Shown: positions 33,496-42,751, counted from the first letter of the stretch. The stretch: DNA of 64,000 bases from Roseburia sp. CAG:10041_57 (GCA_001916965.1 MNTL01000058.1:1-64000); one strand, 5' to 3'. A program made the numbers and translations. Notes: a model not told the origin generated them from the letters alone.

Positions 33496-35952
33496 ATGCC
33501 CAAGAAACCGGTCATTGATAAGGAGTTATTTAAAAGAAGTGTATTATATAATGTAAAGACCCTATACAGAAAGACATTAGAGGAAGCCACAGACCAGCAG
33601 ATATTCCAGGCAGTATCTTATGCTGTCAAGGATATGATTGTGGATAACTGGATTAAGACTCAGGAAAATTATGAGAAGAAAGATCCAAAGATTGTATATT
33701 ATATGTCCATGGAGTTCCTGATGGGACGTGCGCTTGGCAATAATATGATCAATCTTATGGCATATAAGGAATTTTCAGAAGCTCTTGAAGAGCTGGGACT
33801 GGATATCAATGTAATTGAAGATCAGGAGCCGGATGCAGCGCTTGGCAATGGTGGTCTGGGCAGACTGGCAGCCTGCTTCCTTGATTCCCTGGCAACACTT
33901 GGTTATGCAGCATATGGCTGTGGTATCCGTTATCATTACGGTATGTTCAAGCAGGAGATTCGTGACGGTTATCAGATCGAAGCACCGGATGACTGGCTTC
34001 GTGATGGCAACCCATTTGAACTGAGAAGACCTGAATACACCAAGATTATCAAGTTTGGCGGACATGTATGCACAAGAGAAGAGAATGGCAGACTTTATTT
34101 CTATCAGGAAGACTATCAGTCAGTTAAGGCTGTCCCTTATGACCTGCCTATCGTAGGTTATGGCAATGATGTAGTGAATACTCTTAGAATCTGGGATGCA
34201 CAGCCTATGGACTGCTTCAGTCTGGATTCCTTTGATAAAGGTGATTACCAGAAGGCAGTAGAGCAGAACAACCTGGCTAAGAATATTGTAGAAGTCCTTT
34301 ACCCGAATGACAATCATTATGCAGGTAAGGAGCTGCGTCTGAAACAGCAGTATTTCTTTATCTCCGCATCTGTACAGACAGCAATAGAGAAATATATGTC
34401 CAGACATGATGATATCCATAAGTTCTATGAGAAGGTCACATTCCAGTTAAACGATACACATCCTACTGTTGCAGTAGCAGAACTGATGCGTATTTTGTTG
34501 GATGATTATCACCTTGAATGGGACGAAGCATGGGAGATCACAACGAAGACCTGTGCTTATACCAATCATACCATTATGGCAGAAGCTCTTGAAAAATGGC
34601 CAATCGACCTGTTCTCCAGGCTTTTACCACGTATTTATCAGATTATTGAAGAGATTAACAGAAGATTTGTCATTGAAGTGGCAAACAGGTATCCTTCTGA
34701 TGTAAATAAAATTGCCAAGATGGCAATTATTGCAGACGGTCAGGTTAAGATGGCTCATCTGGCTATTGTTGCAGGTTATTCTGTCAATGGTGTAGCCAGG
34801 CTGCATACGGAGATTCTGAAGAATCAGGAGCTGAAGGATTTCTACGAGATGTATCCATGGAAATTCAATAATAAGACAAATGGTATTACACAAAGAAGAT
34901 TCCTTCTCCATGCAAATCCATTATTGTCAGATTGGGTAACTTCCAAGGTAGGAGATGGATGGATTACAGATCTTCCACAGATTGCAGGCATTGCAAAATA
35001 TGCAGATGATCCCAAGGCTCTCAAGGAGTTCATGGATATCAAATACCAGAACAAGGTACGTCTGGCTAAGTACATCAAGTTACACAACGGTATTGATGTA
35101 GATCCGAATTCCATCTTTGACGTACAGGTTAAGAGACTGCATGAATATAAGCGTCAGTTACTGAATATTCTGCATGTTATGTATTTATACAACCAGTTAA
35201 AGGCGAATCCGAACATGGATTTCTATCCAAGGACATTTATTTTTGGCGCCAAGGCAGCAGCTGGCTATATGAATGCCAAGCTGACAATCAAGCTGATTAA
35301 TTCCGTGGCGGATGTGATCAACAATGATGCTTCCATTAAGGGAAAGATTAAGGTTGTATTTATCGAGAACTATCGTGTATCCAACGCAGAAATCATCTTT
35401 GCGGCAGCAGATGTATCTGAACAGATTTCTACAGCCAGCAAGGAAGCCAGCGGTACAGGTAACATGAAGTTCATGTTAAATGGTGCACTGACACTTGGTA
35501 CAATGGATGGTGCAAACGTAGAAATCGTAGAAGAAGTAGGAGCAGAGAATGCATTTATCTTCGGTCTTAGCTCTGATGAAGTCATTCGTTATGAGAACAA
35601 TGGTGGCTATAATCCTATGGATATCTACAATTCTGACCAGGATATCCGCAAGGTAGTAGACCAGTTGGTAGATGGCACCTACTCCAAGGGGGACAGAGAG
35701 TTATTCAGAACATTGTACAACTCACTGCTGAATACCCAGAGTACAGATAAGGCAGACCGCTATTTCATTCTGAAGGATTTCCGCTCTTATGCAGAAGCAC
35801 AGAAGAAGGTGGAAAAGGCTTACCGTAATACACAGGGCTGGGCAAAGAGCGCACTGCTCAATACAGCACATGTTGGTAAGTTTACATCCGACAGAACCAT
35901 TCAGGAATATGTAGATGATATCTGGCATCTCGACCATGTAGATATTGAGTAA
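33496..35952 (+). CDS. glgP: glycogen/starch phosphorylase
   Basis: 818 residues, full family length. It releases glucose-1-phosphate from alpha-1,4-glucans using phosphate and PLP. Diagnostic blocks: VYYMSMEFLMGRALGNNMIN, the active site around ALGNGGLGRLAACFLDSLAT, NDTHPTVAVAELMRILLDDY, QVKRLHEYKRQLLNILHVMY and the PLP-lysine signature EASGTGNMKFMLNGALTLGT (Lys near residue 658). RBS AGGAGG precedes ATG 33496. Monocistronic; a possible -10 TATAAT lies at 33424-33429 with no clear -35. Confidence 0.97.
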   Translation: MPKKPVIDKELFKRSVLYNVKTLYRKTLEEATDQQIFQAVSYAVKDMIVDNWIKTQENYEKKDPKIVYYMSMEFLMGRALGNNMINLMAYKEFSEALEELGLDINVIEDQEPDAALGNGGLGRLAACFLDSLATLGYAAYGCGIRYHYGMFKQEIRDGYQIEAPDDWLRDGNPFELRRPEYTKIIKFGGHVCTREENGRLYFYQEDYQSVKAVPYDLPIVGYGNDVVNTLRIWDAQPMDCFSLDSFDKGDYQKAVEQNNLAKNIVEVLYPNDNHYAGKELRLKQQYFFISASVQTAIEKYMSRHDDIHKFYEKVTFQLNDTHPTVAVAELMRILLDDYHLEWDEAWEITTKTCAYTNHTIMAEALEKWPIDLFSRLLPRIYQIIEEINRRFVIEVANRYPSDVNKIAKMAIIADGQVKMAHLAIVAGYSVNGVARLHTEILKNQELKDFYEMYPWKFNNKTNGITQRRFLLHANPLLSDWVTSKVGDGWITDLPQIAGIAKYADDPKALKEFMDIKYQNKVRLAKYIKLHNGIDVDPNSIFDVQVKRLHEYKRQLLNILHVMYLYNQLKANPNMDFYPRTFIFGAKAAAGYMNAKLTIKLINSVADVINNDASIKGKIKVVFIENYRVSNAEIIFAAADVSEQISTASKEASGTGNMKFMLNGALTLGTMDGANVEIVEEVGAENAFIFGLSSDEVIRYENNGGYNPMDIYNSDQDIRKVVDQLVDGTYSKGDRELFRTLYNSLLNTQSTDKADRYFILKDFRSYAEAQKKVEKAYRNTQGWAKSALLNTAHVGKFTSDRTIQEYVDDIWHLDHVDIE

Positions 35953-35965
35953 TAATTGAGACTGG

Positions 35966-36012
35966 AAAGGTCCTACCTGTCTAATGAAAATTAGCCGGGT
36001 AAGACCTTTTTT
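35966..36012 (+). terminator. terminator of glgP
   Basis: AAAGGTC-C-TACC pairs with GGGTA-A-GACCTTT, with an inner CTAAT/ATTAG stem closed by GAAA, followed by TTTTTT. Confidence 0.9.
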
Positions 36013-36182
36013 ATTGAGTATGTTTATGCGCTGATAAATTCGCGTGTAAATTTATTGCGAAAAGGAAACGATATGAGTATAATATTTTAGAAGATCAGAA
36101 CACAGGATAGTATTGAGTTCTGGGGAGAATAACAGTGTGATAATAATTTGCACAGTAGATGTGCATGGAAATGAGGAGAGTT

Positions 36183-36731
36183 ATGAAAAAGATAAGAAAA
36201 TGTGCAATTATGATGGCAGTTATGCTGGGTGTATTACAGCTGAATATGGTAGCCTGGGCAGCAGAGGATGAGATTCCTGTTGTGGAGCAGCAGGATGTGG
36301 AGCTGGCAGATGGCAATTATACGATCAGTGTAGATCTGGAAGGCGGAAGCGGCAGGGCTTCTATTACAACTCCGGCAGAGATGAATGTAGTATCTAAGAA
36401 AGCAACAGCAACGATCATCTGGAGCAGCTCTAACTATGACTATATGATCGTAAATGGTGAGAAATATCTTCCTGTCAATGGAGAAGAGGGTGTGGGTAAT
36501 TCAACCTTCCTGATCCCTGTATTGTGCATGGACGAGCCAATGACTGTGATTGCTGATACTACAGCAATGTCTACACCACATGAAATTACTTATACACTGA
36601 CTTTTCATTCAGAGACAGCTGCAGCAGAGAAGACCAGTTCGAGTGGCTTTGATCCTATGTTTATGCTACTGATTGGAATTGTGGTACTGACCGCAGCAGT
36701 GTTCAGCTTATCGGCTACAAAGAAGAAATAA
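36183..36731 (+). CDS. NEAT-like surface protein, putative haem/iron binder
   Basis: 182 residues: signal peptide ending near AWA-AE, one ~110-residue beta-rich domain, and a C-terminal membrane helix (MFMLLIGIVVLTAAVFSL) with a KKK tail that would anchor it outside the membrane. The domain resembles NEAT (iron-transport-associated) domains: DGNYTISVDL, KKATATIIWSSSNYDYMIVN, FLIPVLCMDEPMTVIADTTA and HEITYTLTF. NEAT domains bind haem; the classical Tyr-x3-Tyr pair is not obvious, so ligand binding is uncertain. It precedes an iron-type ABC transporter by ~100 nt. ATG 36183 follows GAGGAGAG. Confidence 0.65.
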   Translation: MKKIRKCAIMMAVMLGVLQLNMVAWAAEDEIPVVEQQDVELADGNYTISVDLEGGSGRASITTPAEMNVVSKKATATIIWSSSNYDYMIVNGEKYLPVNGEEGVGNSTFLIPVLCMDEPMTVIADTTAMSTPHEITYTLTFHSETAAAEKTSSSGFDPMFMLLIGIVVLTAAVFSLSATKKK

Positions 36732-36835
36732 GTTTTGGAGCAGCGCAATTCATCCAATTTAAGATATATGTTTCATAATTACCTAAGTACATAGTAGTTG
36801 AAAAGGGTATAGTGATTATAGGAGAGGTGGAGAGA

Positions 36836-38023
36836 GTGAAGAAGAGAATTTCTATAGTATTGGCTGCAGTTATGATGTTAGAGTTGGTTGGGTGTGCGAA
36901 GAGTTCAGGAGGGGATTCTGCGGAGGCAAAGCAGATTCAGGTGGACGAGGAGATCAGTGCCGGGCTGGCTTATGAAGGCAGGATGGATTTGGAGTATGCT
37001 ACGGAGTATGCGGTAGATTATTATAGTGACGACTATGATTTGATTACGATATCAGATGGCAGCCGTTTTTTGATTGTGCCGGAGGATAAAGAGATACCGG
37101 AAGATCTGGATGAGGATATTAAGACAGTGCAGCAGCCAATAGACAATATCTATCTGGTGGCATCGGCGGCTATGGATATGTTTCGTTCTATTGATGCACT
37201 GGACAGGATAGGATTTACGGGAACAGAGCAGGATGGATGGTATCTGCCAGAGATTCCACAGCTGATGGAACAGGGCGATATTATATATGCAGGTAAATAT
37301 AATGCGCCTGATTATGAACTGATTCTTTCTGGTGGATGTGATTTTGTTATTGAAAATATGATGATTATGCATACTCCTGAAGTTAAGGAGAAGCTGGAGA
37401 ATTTTGGTATTCCTGTTATGGTAGACAGGGCAAGTTATGAGGAACATCCGCTGGGACGATGCGAATGGGTGAAATTATATGGCGTGCTGACCGGACAGGA
37501 AGAACAGGCGAATGCTGCTTTCAGGGAACAGGCTGCAGAGTTGGAGCAGGTTTTAGCAGATGAGGAGCAGAATGGCGAGGAACAGACGGCGCCTACAGTT
37601 GCTTTCTTTTATCTGACCTCCAATGGCGCAGTGAATGTCCGTAAGACGAATGACTATGTACCTAAGATGATTGAGCTTGCAGGAGGTAAGTATATCTTTG
37701 ATAAGCTGGGAGACACACAGAGTAAGAGTTCATCGGTGACTATGCAGATGGAAGAATTCTATGCATCGGCAAAAGATGTGGACTGTCTGATCTATAACAG
37801 TACCATTGATGGACAGATTACTTCTATTGATGAGCTGGTGGCTAAGAATCAGCTTCTGGCAGATTTTAAGGCGGTACAAAGTGGCAATGTGTGGTGTACG
37901 ACACAGAATATGTATCAGGAATCCATGGCAATTGGTTCCATGATTGCAGACATGCACACTGCGTTTGTGACAGATGTGTCACAAAATACGGATACCAGAT
38001 ATCTGTTTAAATTAAACGAATGA
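36836..38023 (+). CDS. iron/haem-type ABC transporter substrate-binding lipoprotein
   Basis: About 395 residues. The GTG start at 36836 follows GGTGGAGAGA. The signal peptide ends in lipobox LVGC. The rest is a class III (FepB/BtuF-like) helical-hinge binding protein: DRIGFTGTEQDGWYLPEIPQ, IIYAGKYNAPDYELILSGGC, FGIPVMVDRASYEEHPLGRC and KMIELAGGKYIFD. Typical cargo is siderophore, haem or cobalamin. The NEAT-like neighbour favours haem or iron, and no cobalamin riboswitch is visible upstream. The FecCD-type permease follows 61 nt downstream. Confidence 0.88.
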   Translation: MKKRISIVLAAVMMLELVGCAKSSGGDSAEAKQIQVDEEISAGLAYEGRMDLEYATEYAVDYYSDDYDLITISDGSRFLIVPEDKEIPEDLDEDIKTVQQPIDNIYLVASAAMDMFRSIDALDRIGFTGTEQDGWYLPEIPQLMEQGDIIYAGKYNAPDYELILSGGCDFVIENMMIMHTPEVKEKLENFGIPVMVDRASYEEHPLGRCEWVKLYGVLTGQEEQANAAFREQAAELEQVLADEEQNGEEQTAPTVAFFYLTSNGAVNVRKTNDYVPKMIELAGGKYIFDKLGDTQSKSSSVTMQMEEFYASAKDVDCLIYNSTIDGQITSIDELVAKNQLLADFKAVQSGNVWCTTQNMYQESMAIGSMIADMHTAFVTDVSQNTDTRYLFKLNE

Positions 38024-38084
38024 TTTTAAACGGTCCGCAGGGTATTACACATATATTTAGGTACTTATTCAGAAAGGTGAAAAG

Positions 38085-39107
38085 ATGAAGGCAGGCAGGA
38101 AGATTCGATATAGTATGGCATTTCTTGGTTTGATCATATTGATGGCTGTGCTGCTGGCATGGAATATCTGTGCCGGCAGTGTGAATATTTCTGTAAAGGA
38201 AGTAACTGAAGTTCTGTTTGGAGAGAAGACGGCGCAGACTGCATCACGTATTGTATGGGAGATACGTCTTCCAAGGGCGCTGGCAGCAGCAATCCTTGGT
38301 GGGGCATTGGCGCTGGCAGGGTATCTGCTTCAGACATTTTTCCATAATCCGATAGCAGGACCTTTTGTGCTTGGTATTTCATCAGGTGCCAAGCTGGTGG
38401 TAGCGCTGGTCATGGTCTTCTGTCTTGGACATGCTTTTACTGTCAGCTCGGTGACACTGATTCTGGCGGCATTTATAGGGGCGTGTCTGTCCATGGGCTT
38501 TGTGCTGCTGATTTCTAACCGCATTGGTAATATGTCATCACTTATCATCGGTGGTGTAATGATAGGTTATATCTGTACGGCAGTTACGGATTTTGTTGTG
38601 ACTTTTGCAGATGATGCAGATATTGTGAATCTGCATAACTGGTCAAAAGGCAGCTTCTCTGGCATGACTTGGAATAATGTGACAGTCATGTCAGCTCTGG
38701 TATTTGTAATCACTGTAATTATTTTCTGCCTGGCGAAGCCTATCGGTGCTTATCAGCTGGGAGAATCCTATGCACAGAGTATGGGGGTCAACATCAGACG
38801 GTTCAGGGTAATCCTGGTCATGCTTTCCAGCCTGCTTGCAGCCTGTATCACAGCCTATGCGGGGCCGGTGTCTTTTGTAGGGATTGCAGTACCGCATCTG
38901 GTCAAGAATCTGTTTGGGACAGCCAAGCCTATTATTATGATTCCGGCGTGTTTTTTGGGAGGCAGTGTCTTTTGTCTGTTCTGTGATCTGCTGGCAAGGA
39001 CGCTGTTTGCCCCTACGGAGCTTAGCATCAGTACAGTGACGGCAGTTTTTGGCGCCCCTGTGGTGATTCTGATTATGTTAAAAAGGCATAAGGGAGAGCA
39101 GGCGTGA
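38085..39107 (+). CDS. FecCD-type ABC transporter permease
   Basis: 340 residues with about ten membrane helices. Signature stretches are IVWEIRLPRALAAAILGGAL, GYLLQTFFHNPIAGPFVLGI and the C-terminal GPVSFVGIAVPHLVKNLFG. Forms the channel for metal-chelate or haem import as a homodimer with the downstream ATPase. Its TGA stop overlaps the start of the ATPase gene (GTGATG), so the two are coupled. RBS AAAGGTG precedes ATG 38085. Confidence 0.93.
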   Translation: MKAGRKIRYSMAFLGLIILMAVLLAWNICAGSVNISVKEVTEVLFGEKTAQTASRIVWEIRLPRALAAAILGGALALAGYLLQTFFHNPIAGPFVLGISSGAKLVVALVMVFCLGHAFTVSSVTLILAAFIGACLSMGFVLLISNRIGNMSSLIIGGVMIGYICTAVTDFVVTFADDADIVNLHNWSKGSFSGMTWNNVTVMSALVFVITVIIFCLAKPIGAYQLGESYAQSMGVNIRRFRVILVMLSSLLAACITAYAGPVSFVGIAVPHLVKNLFGTAKPIIMIPACFLGGSVFCLFCDLLARTLFAPTELSISTVTAVFGAPVVILIMLKRHKGEQA

Positions 39108-40219
39108 TGGAGAAGCAGTATTATTTTCAGACGAAACATATGACAGTAGGATATGGTGGTGTGCCACTGATACGAAATGTGGAAATTGCACTGGAACAGG
39201 GCGAGATTCTGACATTGATAGGGCCTAATGGTGCGGGTAAGTCTACGATACTGAAAAGTATCGCAGGACAGCTGATTCCTGTTGAGGGGGAGGCAAGTCT
39301 GGAAGGTGTCTCTTTGCAGAAGATGGATGGACATACCAGATCGCAGAAGATGGCAGTCGTGTTCACAGACCGTTTAAAGACAGAGCTCATGACGTGTAAG
39401 GATGTGGTGGCAGCAGGACGTTACCCTTATACGGGCAGACTGGGGATTTTGTCAAAGGAGGACTGGAAAGCAGTAGAGGATGCCATGGTGCTGGTGCAGG
39501 TCACAGAGCTTGCAGAACAGGATTTTACCCGGATCAGTGATGGACAGAGACAACGCATCTTACTGGCAAGGGCAATTTGCCAGGAGCCGCAGATTCTGTT
39601 ATTGGACGAACCGACTTCTTATCTGGATGTGAAGTACAAGCTGGAATTTCTGACTACTTTGCAGAAACTGACCAGAACCAGGAAGCTTACTGTAATTATG
39701 TCATTACATGAACTGGATCTTGCGCAGCGCATTTCTGATAAGGTGATGTGTATAAAAGGGGATTGTGTGCAACGATATGGTGCTCCTGATGAAGTATTTA
39801 CCAATGGCTATATCAGTGAATTGTTCGACATACAGAAAGGTTCTTATGAAGAAGGAACGGGAATGGTGGAGCTGGAAGCACCAAGTGGACAGCCGCAGAC
39901 GTTTGTAATTGGCGGTGGAGGTAATACAAGGAATCTGTATCATGCCCTGCAACGCAAAGGAATGCCTTTTATAACGGGAATCCTATATGATAATGACATG
40001 GATTATCCAACAGCCAGGACGCTTGCCGCAGAGGTATTGACCTCGCCGGCCTTTTATCCGGTATCAGAAGAACTGATGGCACAGGCAAAAGCTGCCATAG
40101 ACCGTTGCCGGATGGTTGTCAGCCCAAGGAAGCAATTCGGAGTCTATGACAGTGCCAATAAGCAGCTCTATGAGTATGCCATAAGTCAGGGCAAGCTGGA
40201 AGAGTTTATTCTTCGTTGA
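39107..40219 (+). CDS. iron-type ABC transporter ATPase with C-terminal extension
   Basis: 370 residues. The first ~250 are a FecE/BtuD ATPase: Walker A GPNGAGKST, Q-loop region VFTDRLKTELMTCKDVV, signature ISDGQRQR (variant of LSGGQ) and Walker B ILLLDEPTSYLD. The last ~110 form an extra domain that opens like a nucleotide-binding fold (TFVIGGGGNTRNLYHALQRK) and continues with FITGILYDNDMDYPTARTLA and CRMVVSPRKQFGVYDSANKQ. Its function is unknown. ATG 39107 shares a base with the permease stop; GTG 39104 is equally possible. The 3' end overlaps the convergent small-protein gene by 14 bp. Confidence 0.9.
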   Translation: MEKQYYFQTKHMTVGYGGVPLIRNVEIALEQGEILTLIGPNGAGKSTILKSIAGQLIPVEGEASLEGVSLQKMDGHTRSQKMAVVFTDRLKTELMTCKDVVAAGRYPYTGRLGILSKEDWKAVEDAMVLVQVTELAEQDFTRISDGQRQRILLARAICQEPQILLLDEPTSYLDVKYKLEFLTTLQKLTRTRKLTVIMSLHELDLAQRISDKVMCIKGDCVQRYGAPDEVFTNGYISELFDIQKGSYEEGTGMVELEAPSGQPQTFVIGGGGNTRNLYHALQRKGMPFITGILYDNDMDYPTARTLAAEVLTSPAFYPVSEELMAQAKAAIDRCRMVVSPRKQFGVYDSANKQLYEYAISQGKLEEFILR

Positions 40220-40409
40220 CGAATAGCGTACAGCCCTGTGCAATGAAATCTTTTATCTTCATATGAATCATTTCTTCGGGAATATCCAGCTTCACAGCCA
40301 GACAGGGAATGCACAGATAGCTGGTACTTCCGCGGTTGACAAATTTTTTGTAAGCACCTATCTCGTTAAAAGACAGGTGCTTACCGCATTTCATACAGGT
40401 TCCGTTCAT
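40206..40409 (-). CDS. small protein with two CxxC pairs (zinc-ribbon-like)
   Basis: 67 residues. CMKC at 5-8 and CIPC at 33-36 could form one zinc site; a further Cys lies near the C-terminus. I do not recognise a family. The start codon shares a base with the stop of the upstream alpha-galactosidase gene (TAATG), a strong sign of translational coupling. Its 3' end overlaps the convergent ABC ATPase gene by 14 bp. Confidence 0.7.
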   Translation of the reverse strand: MNGTCMKCGKHLSFNEIGAYKKFVNRGSTSYLCIPCLAVKLDIPEEMIHMKIKDFIAQGCTLFVNEE

Positions 40410-41539
40410 TATGCTTTCACGACCTTTGCTCTGTATACAGCACAGTCATAGGCGTCTAATTCCTGAATCCAGGTGCCGTTGGTCACTGTAGAGGTTTTCT
40501 TTGTCCATACTTCTGTCATTTCCAGTGTATGACCGGTGCTTTGGGGAAGTCCGAGTTCGTCCAGATTGAATCTGGCAGCGCTTTTATTTTCGCTGAGATT
40601 AAACAGTCCAATAGCAATATCTCCATTGCTGAGATTTCTGGAATACATTACCATATCTTCGCCTGCCCAGATACCATTGAGCTTGACAGCCTGGCGGCAC
40701 ATGGCATCCTGGTTGATGGCAATCAGATCACGATTCATCAGAATATTTCTGGTGGCATCATTCATATTTCGGATATCACAGCCGATCATCAGTGGGGAAC
40801 CGAGCAAAGCCCAGATGGAGTAATGGGTTTTATACTGGGTGTCATTGCAGCCTTTTAATCCTACATTTCCCTGTCCATACATACCAACAATCAGCATGTC
40901 CATGTCATTGAAACAGCCGGTAGCATTGTAGGGTAGAAGCTTTTCCTGTTGATGAACCAGATCCTTGACGGATTCCCAGGTGTCGAAGATGTCTCCTGTG
41001 GAGCGCCACATGCCGGCACTGCTTTCCTTCATCCATTCGTGTGTCTCATCAGCCCCCCAGGAGCATGCGCTGAAAAGGATATCTCTGCCGCAGTTCTCCA
41101 ATGCCAGCCCCATTCTGCGGTACAGATATTTGCCGGCAACGATGGGGCTGTGGTAGCAGTAGTCGTATTTGAGAAAATCAACGCCCCAGGAGGCGAAGGT
41201 CTCTGCATCTGTAAATTCGTGTTCATAGCTTCCGGGGTATCCTGCACAGGTGAGATTGCCGGCACAGGAATACATGCCGAATTTCAGCCCTTTACTGTGT
41301 ACATAGTCTGCTACTGCTTTCATGCCGTTAGGGAACTTGGCAGGGTCAGCAACCAGTCTGCCCTGTGCATCACGTTCCTTGAGTGACCAGCAGTCATCAA
41401 TGACCAGATAGTCATAACCTGCATTTTTCAGACCACTTGCTGCCATGCAGTCTGCCGTTTCTTTGATGAGTGATTCATTGATCTTTTCTCCGAAAGTATT
41501 CCAGGAGTTCCATCCCATAGGGGGTGTCAGTTTTACCAT
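40409..41539 (-). CDS. GH27 alpha-galactosidase
   Basis: 376 residues, no signal peptide, so intracellular. GH27 landmarks: LTPPMGWNSWNTFGEKINES, LVIDDCWSLKERDAQGRLVA, KGLKFGMYSCAGNLTCAGYP, nucleophile Asp in VDFLKYDYCYH and acid/base Asp in MWRSTGDIFDTW, with a C-terminal beta-sandwich (YSRNLSNGDIAIGLFNLSEN). It removes alpha-1,6-galactose from raffinose or melibiose-type sugars and would feed galactose metabolism. ATG 41539 has GGAAG 8 nt upstream. A palindromic repeat element ends 20 nt before this start. The divergent AraC gene is its likely regulator. Confidence 0.95.
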   Translation of the reverse strand: MVKLTPPMGWNSWNTFGEKINESLIKETADCMAASGLKNAGYDYLVIDDCWSLKERDAQGRLVADPAKFPNGMKAVADYVHSKGLKFGMYSCAGNLTCAGYPGSYEHEFTDAETFASWGVDFLKYDYCYHSPIVAGKYLYRRMGLALENCGRDILFSACSWGADETHEWMKESSAGMWRSTGDIFDTWESVKDLVHQQEKLLPYNATGCFNDMDMLIVGMYGQGNVGLKGCNDTQYKTHYSIWALLGSPLMIGCDIRNMNDATRNILMNRDLIAINQDAMCRQAVKLNGIWAGEDMVMYSRNLSNGDIAIGLFNLSENKSAARFNLDELGLPQSTGHTLEMTEVWTKKTSTVTNGTWIQELDAYDCAVYRAKVVKA

Positions 41540-41558
41540 TTTCTTATCTTCCTTTCTG

Positions 41559-41749
41559 TTGGGGGTGGGGAGAGGGACGAATTGTCCTGCTTTCCTAATG
41601 CAACACAGGCACGCTCCCGCTACGTGAAAAACGTAATGGTCACATAAGGCGCTATTGGAAGCTTGTGCTTCCATACCGCCTAAGTGCCAACGTTTTTCAA
41701 GTGCCTGCTTATGCATTAGGAAAGCAGGGCAATTCTGTAACTCACCCAA
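41559..41749. repeat. palindromic repeat element, copy 2
   Basis: Arms 41579-41602 and 41712-41735 pair at 23 of 24 positions plus one G-T, yet their middle differs from copy 1 (CTGCTTTCCTA in place of CTGACTTAACC). The core ACAGGCACGCTCCCGCTACG and CGTTTTTCAAGTGCCTG are shared. The apical hairpin is TGGAAGC (41656-41662)/GCTTCCA (41667-41673). An outer TTGGGGGTG/CACCCAA pair extends it. It lies in the 5' region of the alpha-galactosidase gene. The remainder of 41750-41929 is AT-rich with the divergent promoters. Confidence 0.88.
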
Positions 41750-41929
41750 GTTAATATAAACAGAAAATGATATAACTTTTTTGTTCATTTTCTGTTGCAA
41801 CTTAAAGTGTTATAAATTATATTTAGTATAGTAAGTAAAAGAAAAGTTTGATATGTAGTATTGTTTCAAATATATGGACAAAACGTTCATAATTCGTCAC
41901 TTTCTATACAGTAGGGGGGAGATACCATC

Positions 41930-42697
41930 ATGGGAGTAACAGGCTTACAACTTTTGTGGGCAGGCAGACAGGATTGCAGTGATATGCACAGCTTCGGCCC
42001 TGGAATGAGAAACTGCTATATCATTCATTATATTATCCGGGGAAAAGGTACCTATGTTGTGAATGGGAACAACTACCCTGTAGATACAGGACAGAGCTTT
42101 CTCATCATCCCATACACCACGGTGCATTATTATCCGGATGAGAAGGAGCCATGGGAGTATTGCTGGATTGAATTCAGCGGCGAGAGTGTCAGTGAGATGC
42201 TAAGGGAAGTGGGGCTTGGCATGAAAATGCCGGTTTTTCCTGCAATTGAAGAGCAGGAGATCATTCCGTATTTTAGCAAGGCATATGAACTGGTTCATAA
42301 AAGACAGGAGAAAGAGGCGATAGGCAGCATTTTGTCTATTACAGGCTGTATTGGCGATCATATCAACCGGGAGAGAGATCTTCTTACAGAAAATGAAAAA
42401 AGATTGAGCAATGCCATCAGCTATATTGAGGCAGAATATCACAGAGAAGAATTTGATATTGCGTATCTGTGCCGCCTTATGAACATAAGCAGATCGACTC
42501 TATATCGTTTGTTTGAAGAGGAAGTTGGCTGTTCACCAAGTGAATATTTGATTCGTTACCGGGTGACACAGGCAAGAAAGATGCTGTCAAAGGGCGCCAG
42601 TGTCAAGAGTGCTGCCCTATCCTGTGGCTTTGACGATCCGTTGTATTTTTCAAGACTGTTCTATAAAGTGACAGGAGTCAGACCTTCCCGGTTATGA
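41930..42697 (+). CDS. AraC family regulator, MsmR-like
   Basis: 255 residues. An N-terminal sugar-sensing cupin domain (NCYIIHYIIRGKGTYVVNGN, FLIIPYTTVHYYPDEKEPWE, YCWIEFSG) is followed by the C-terminal AraC helix-turn-helix pair (DIAYLCRLMNISRSTLYRLF and SVKSAALSCGFDDPLYFSRL). Proteins of this build commonly activate alpha-galactosidase or other oligosaccharide genes. It is divergent from the GH27 gene, so that gene is its probable target. ATG 41930 follows GGGGGGAG. Confidence 0.9.
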   Translation: MGVTGLQLLWAGRQDCSDMHSFGPGMRNCYIIHYIIRGKGTYVVNGNNYPVDTGQSFLIIPYTTVHYYPDEKEPWEYCWIEFSGESVSEMLREVGLGMKMPVFPAIEEQEIIPYFSKAYELVHKRQEKEAIGSILSITGCIGDHINRERDLLTENEKRLSNAISYIEAEYHREEFDIAYLCRLMNISRSTLYRLFEEEVGCSPSEYLIRYRVTQARKMLSKGASVKSAALSCGFDDPLYFSRLFYKVTGVRPSRL

Positions 42698-42721
42698 ATA
42701 TAATTTTATTACGCTAAAGCA

Positions 42722-42751
42722 TTGCAAATGACCGTGAAAGTATAGTATAGT
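42722..42751 (+). promoter_or_regulatory. candidate promoter of the aconitase-family gene
   Basis: TTGCAA at 42722-42727 and TATAGT at 42746-42751, spacer 18. Confidence 0.45.

Noticed and set aside
36732..36835. Cobalamin riboswitch upstream of the class III binding protein gene.
   Set aside because: The gap is about 100 nt, too short, and no B12-box-like sequence is visible.
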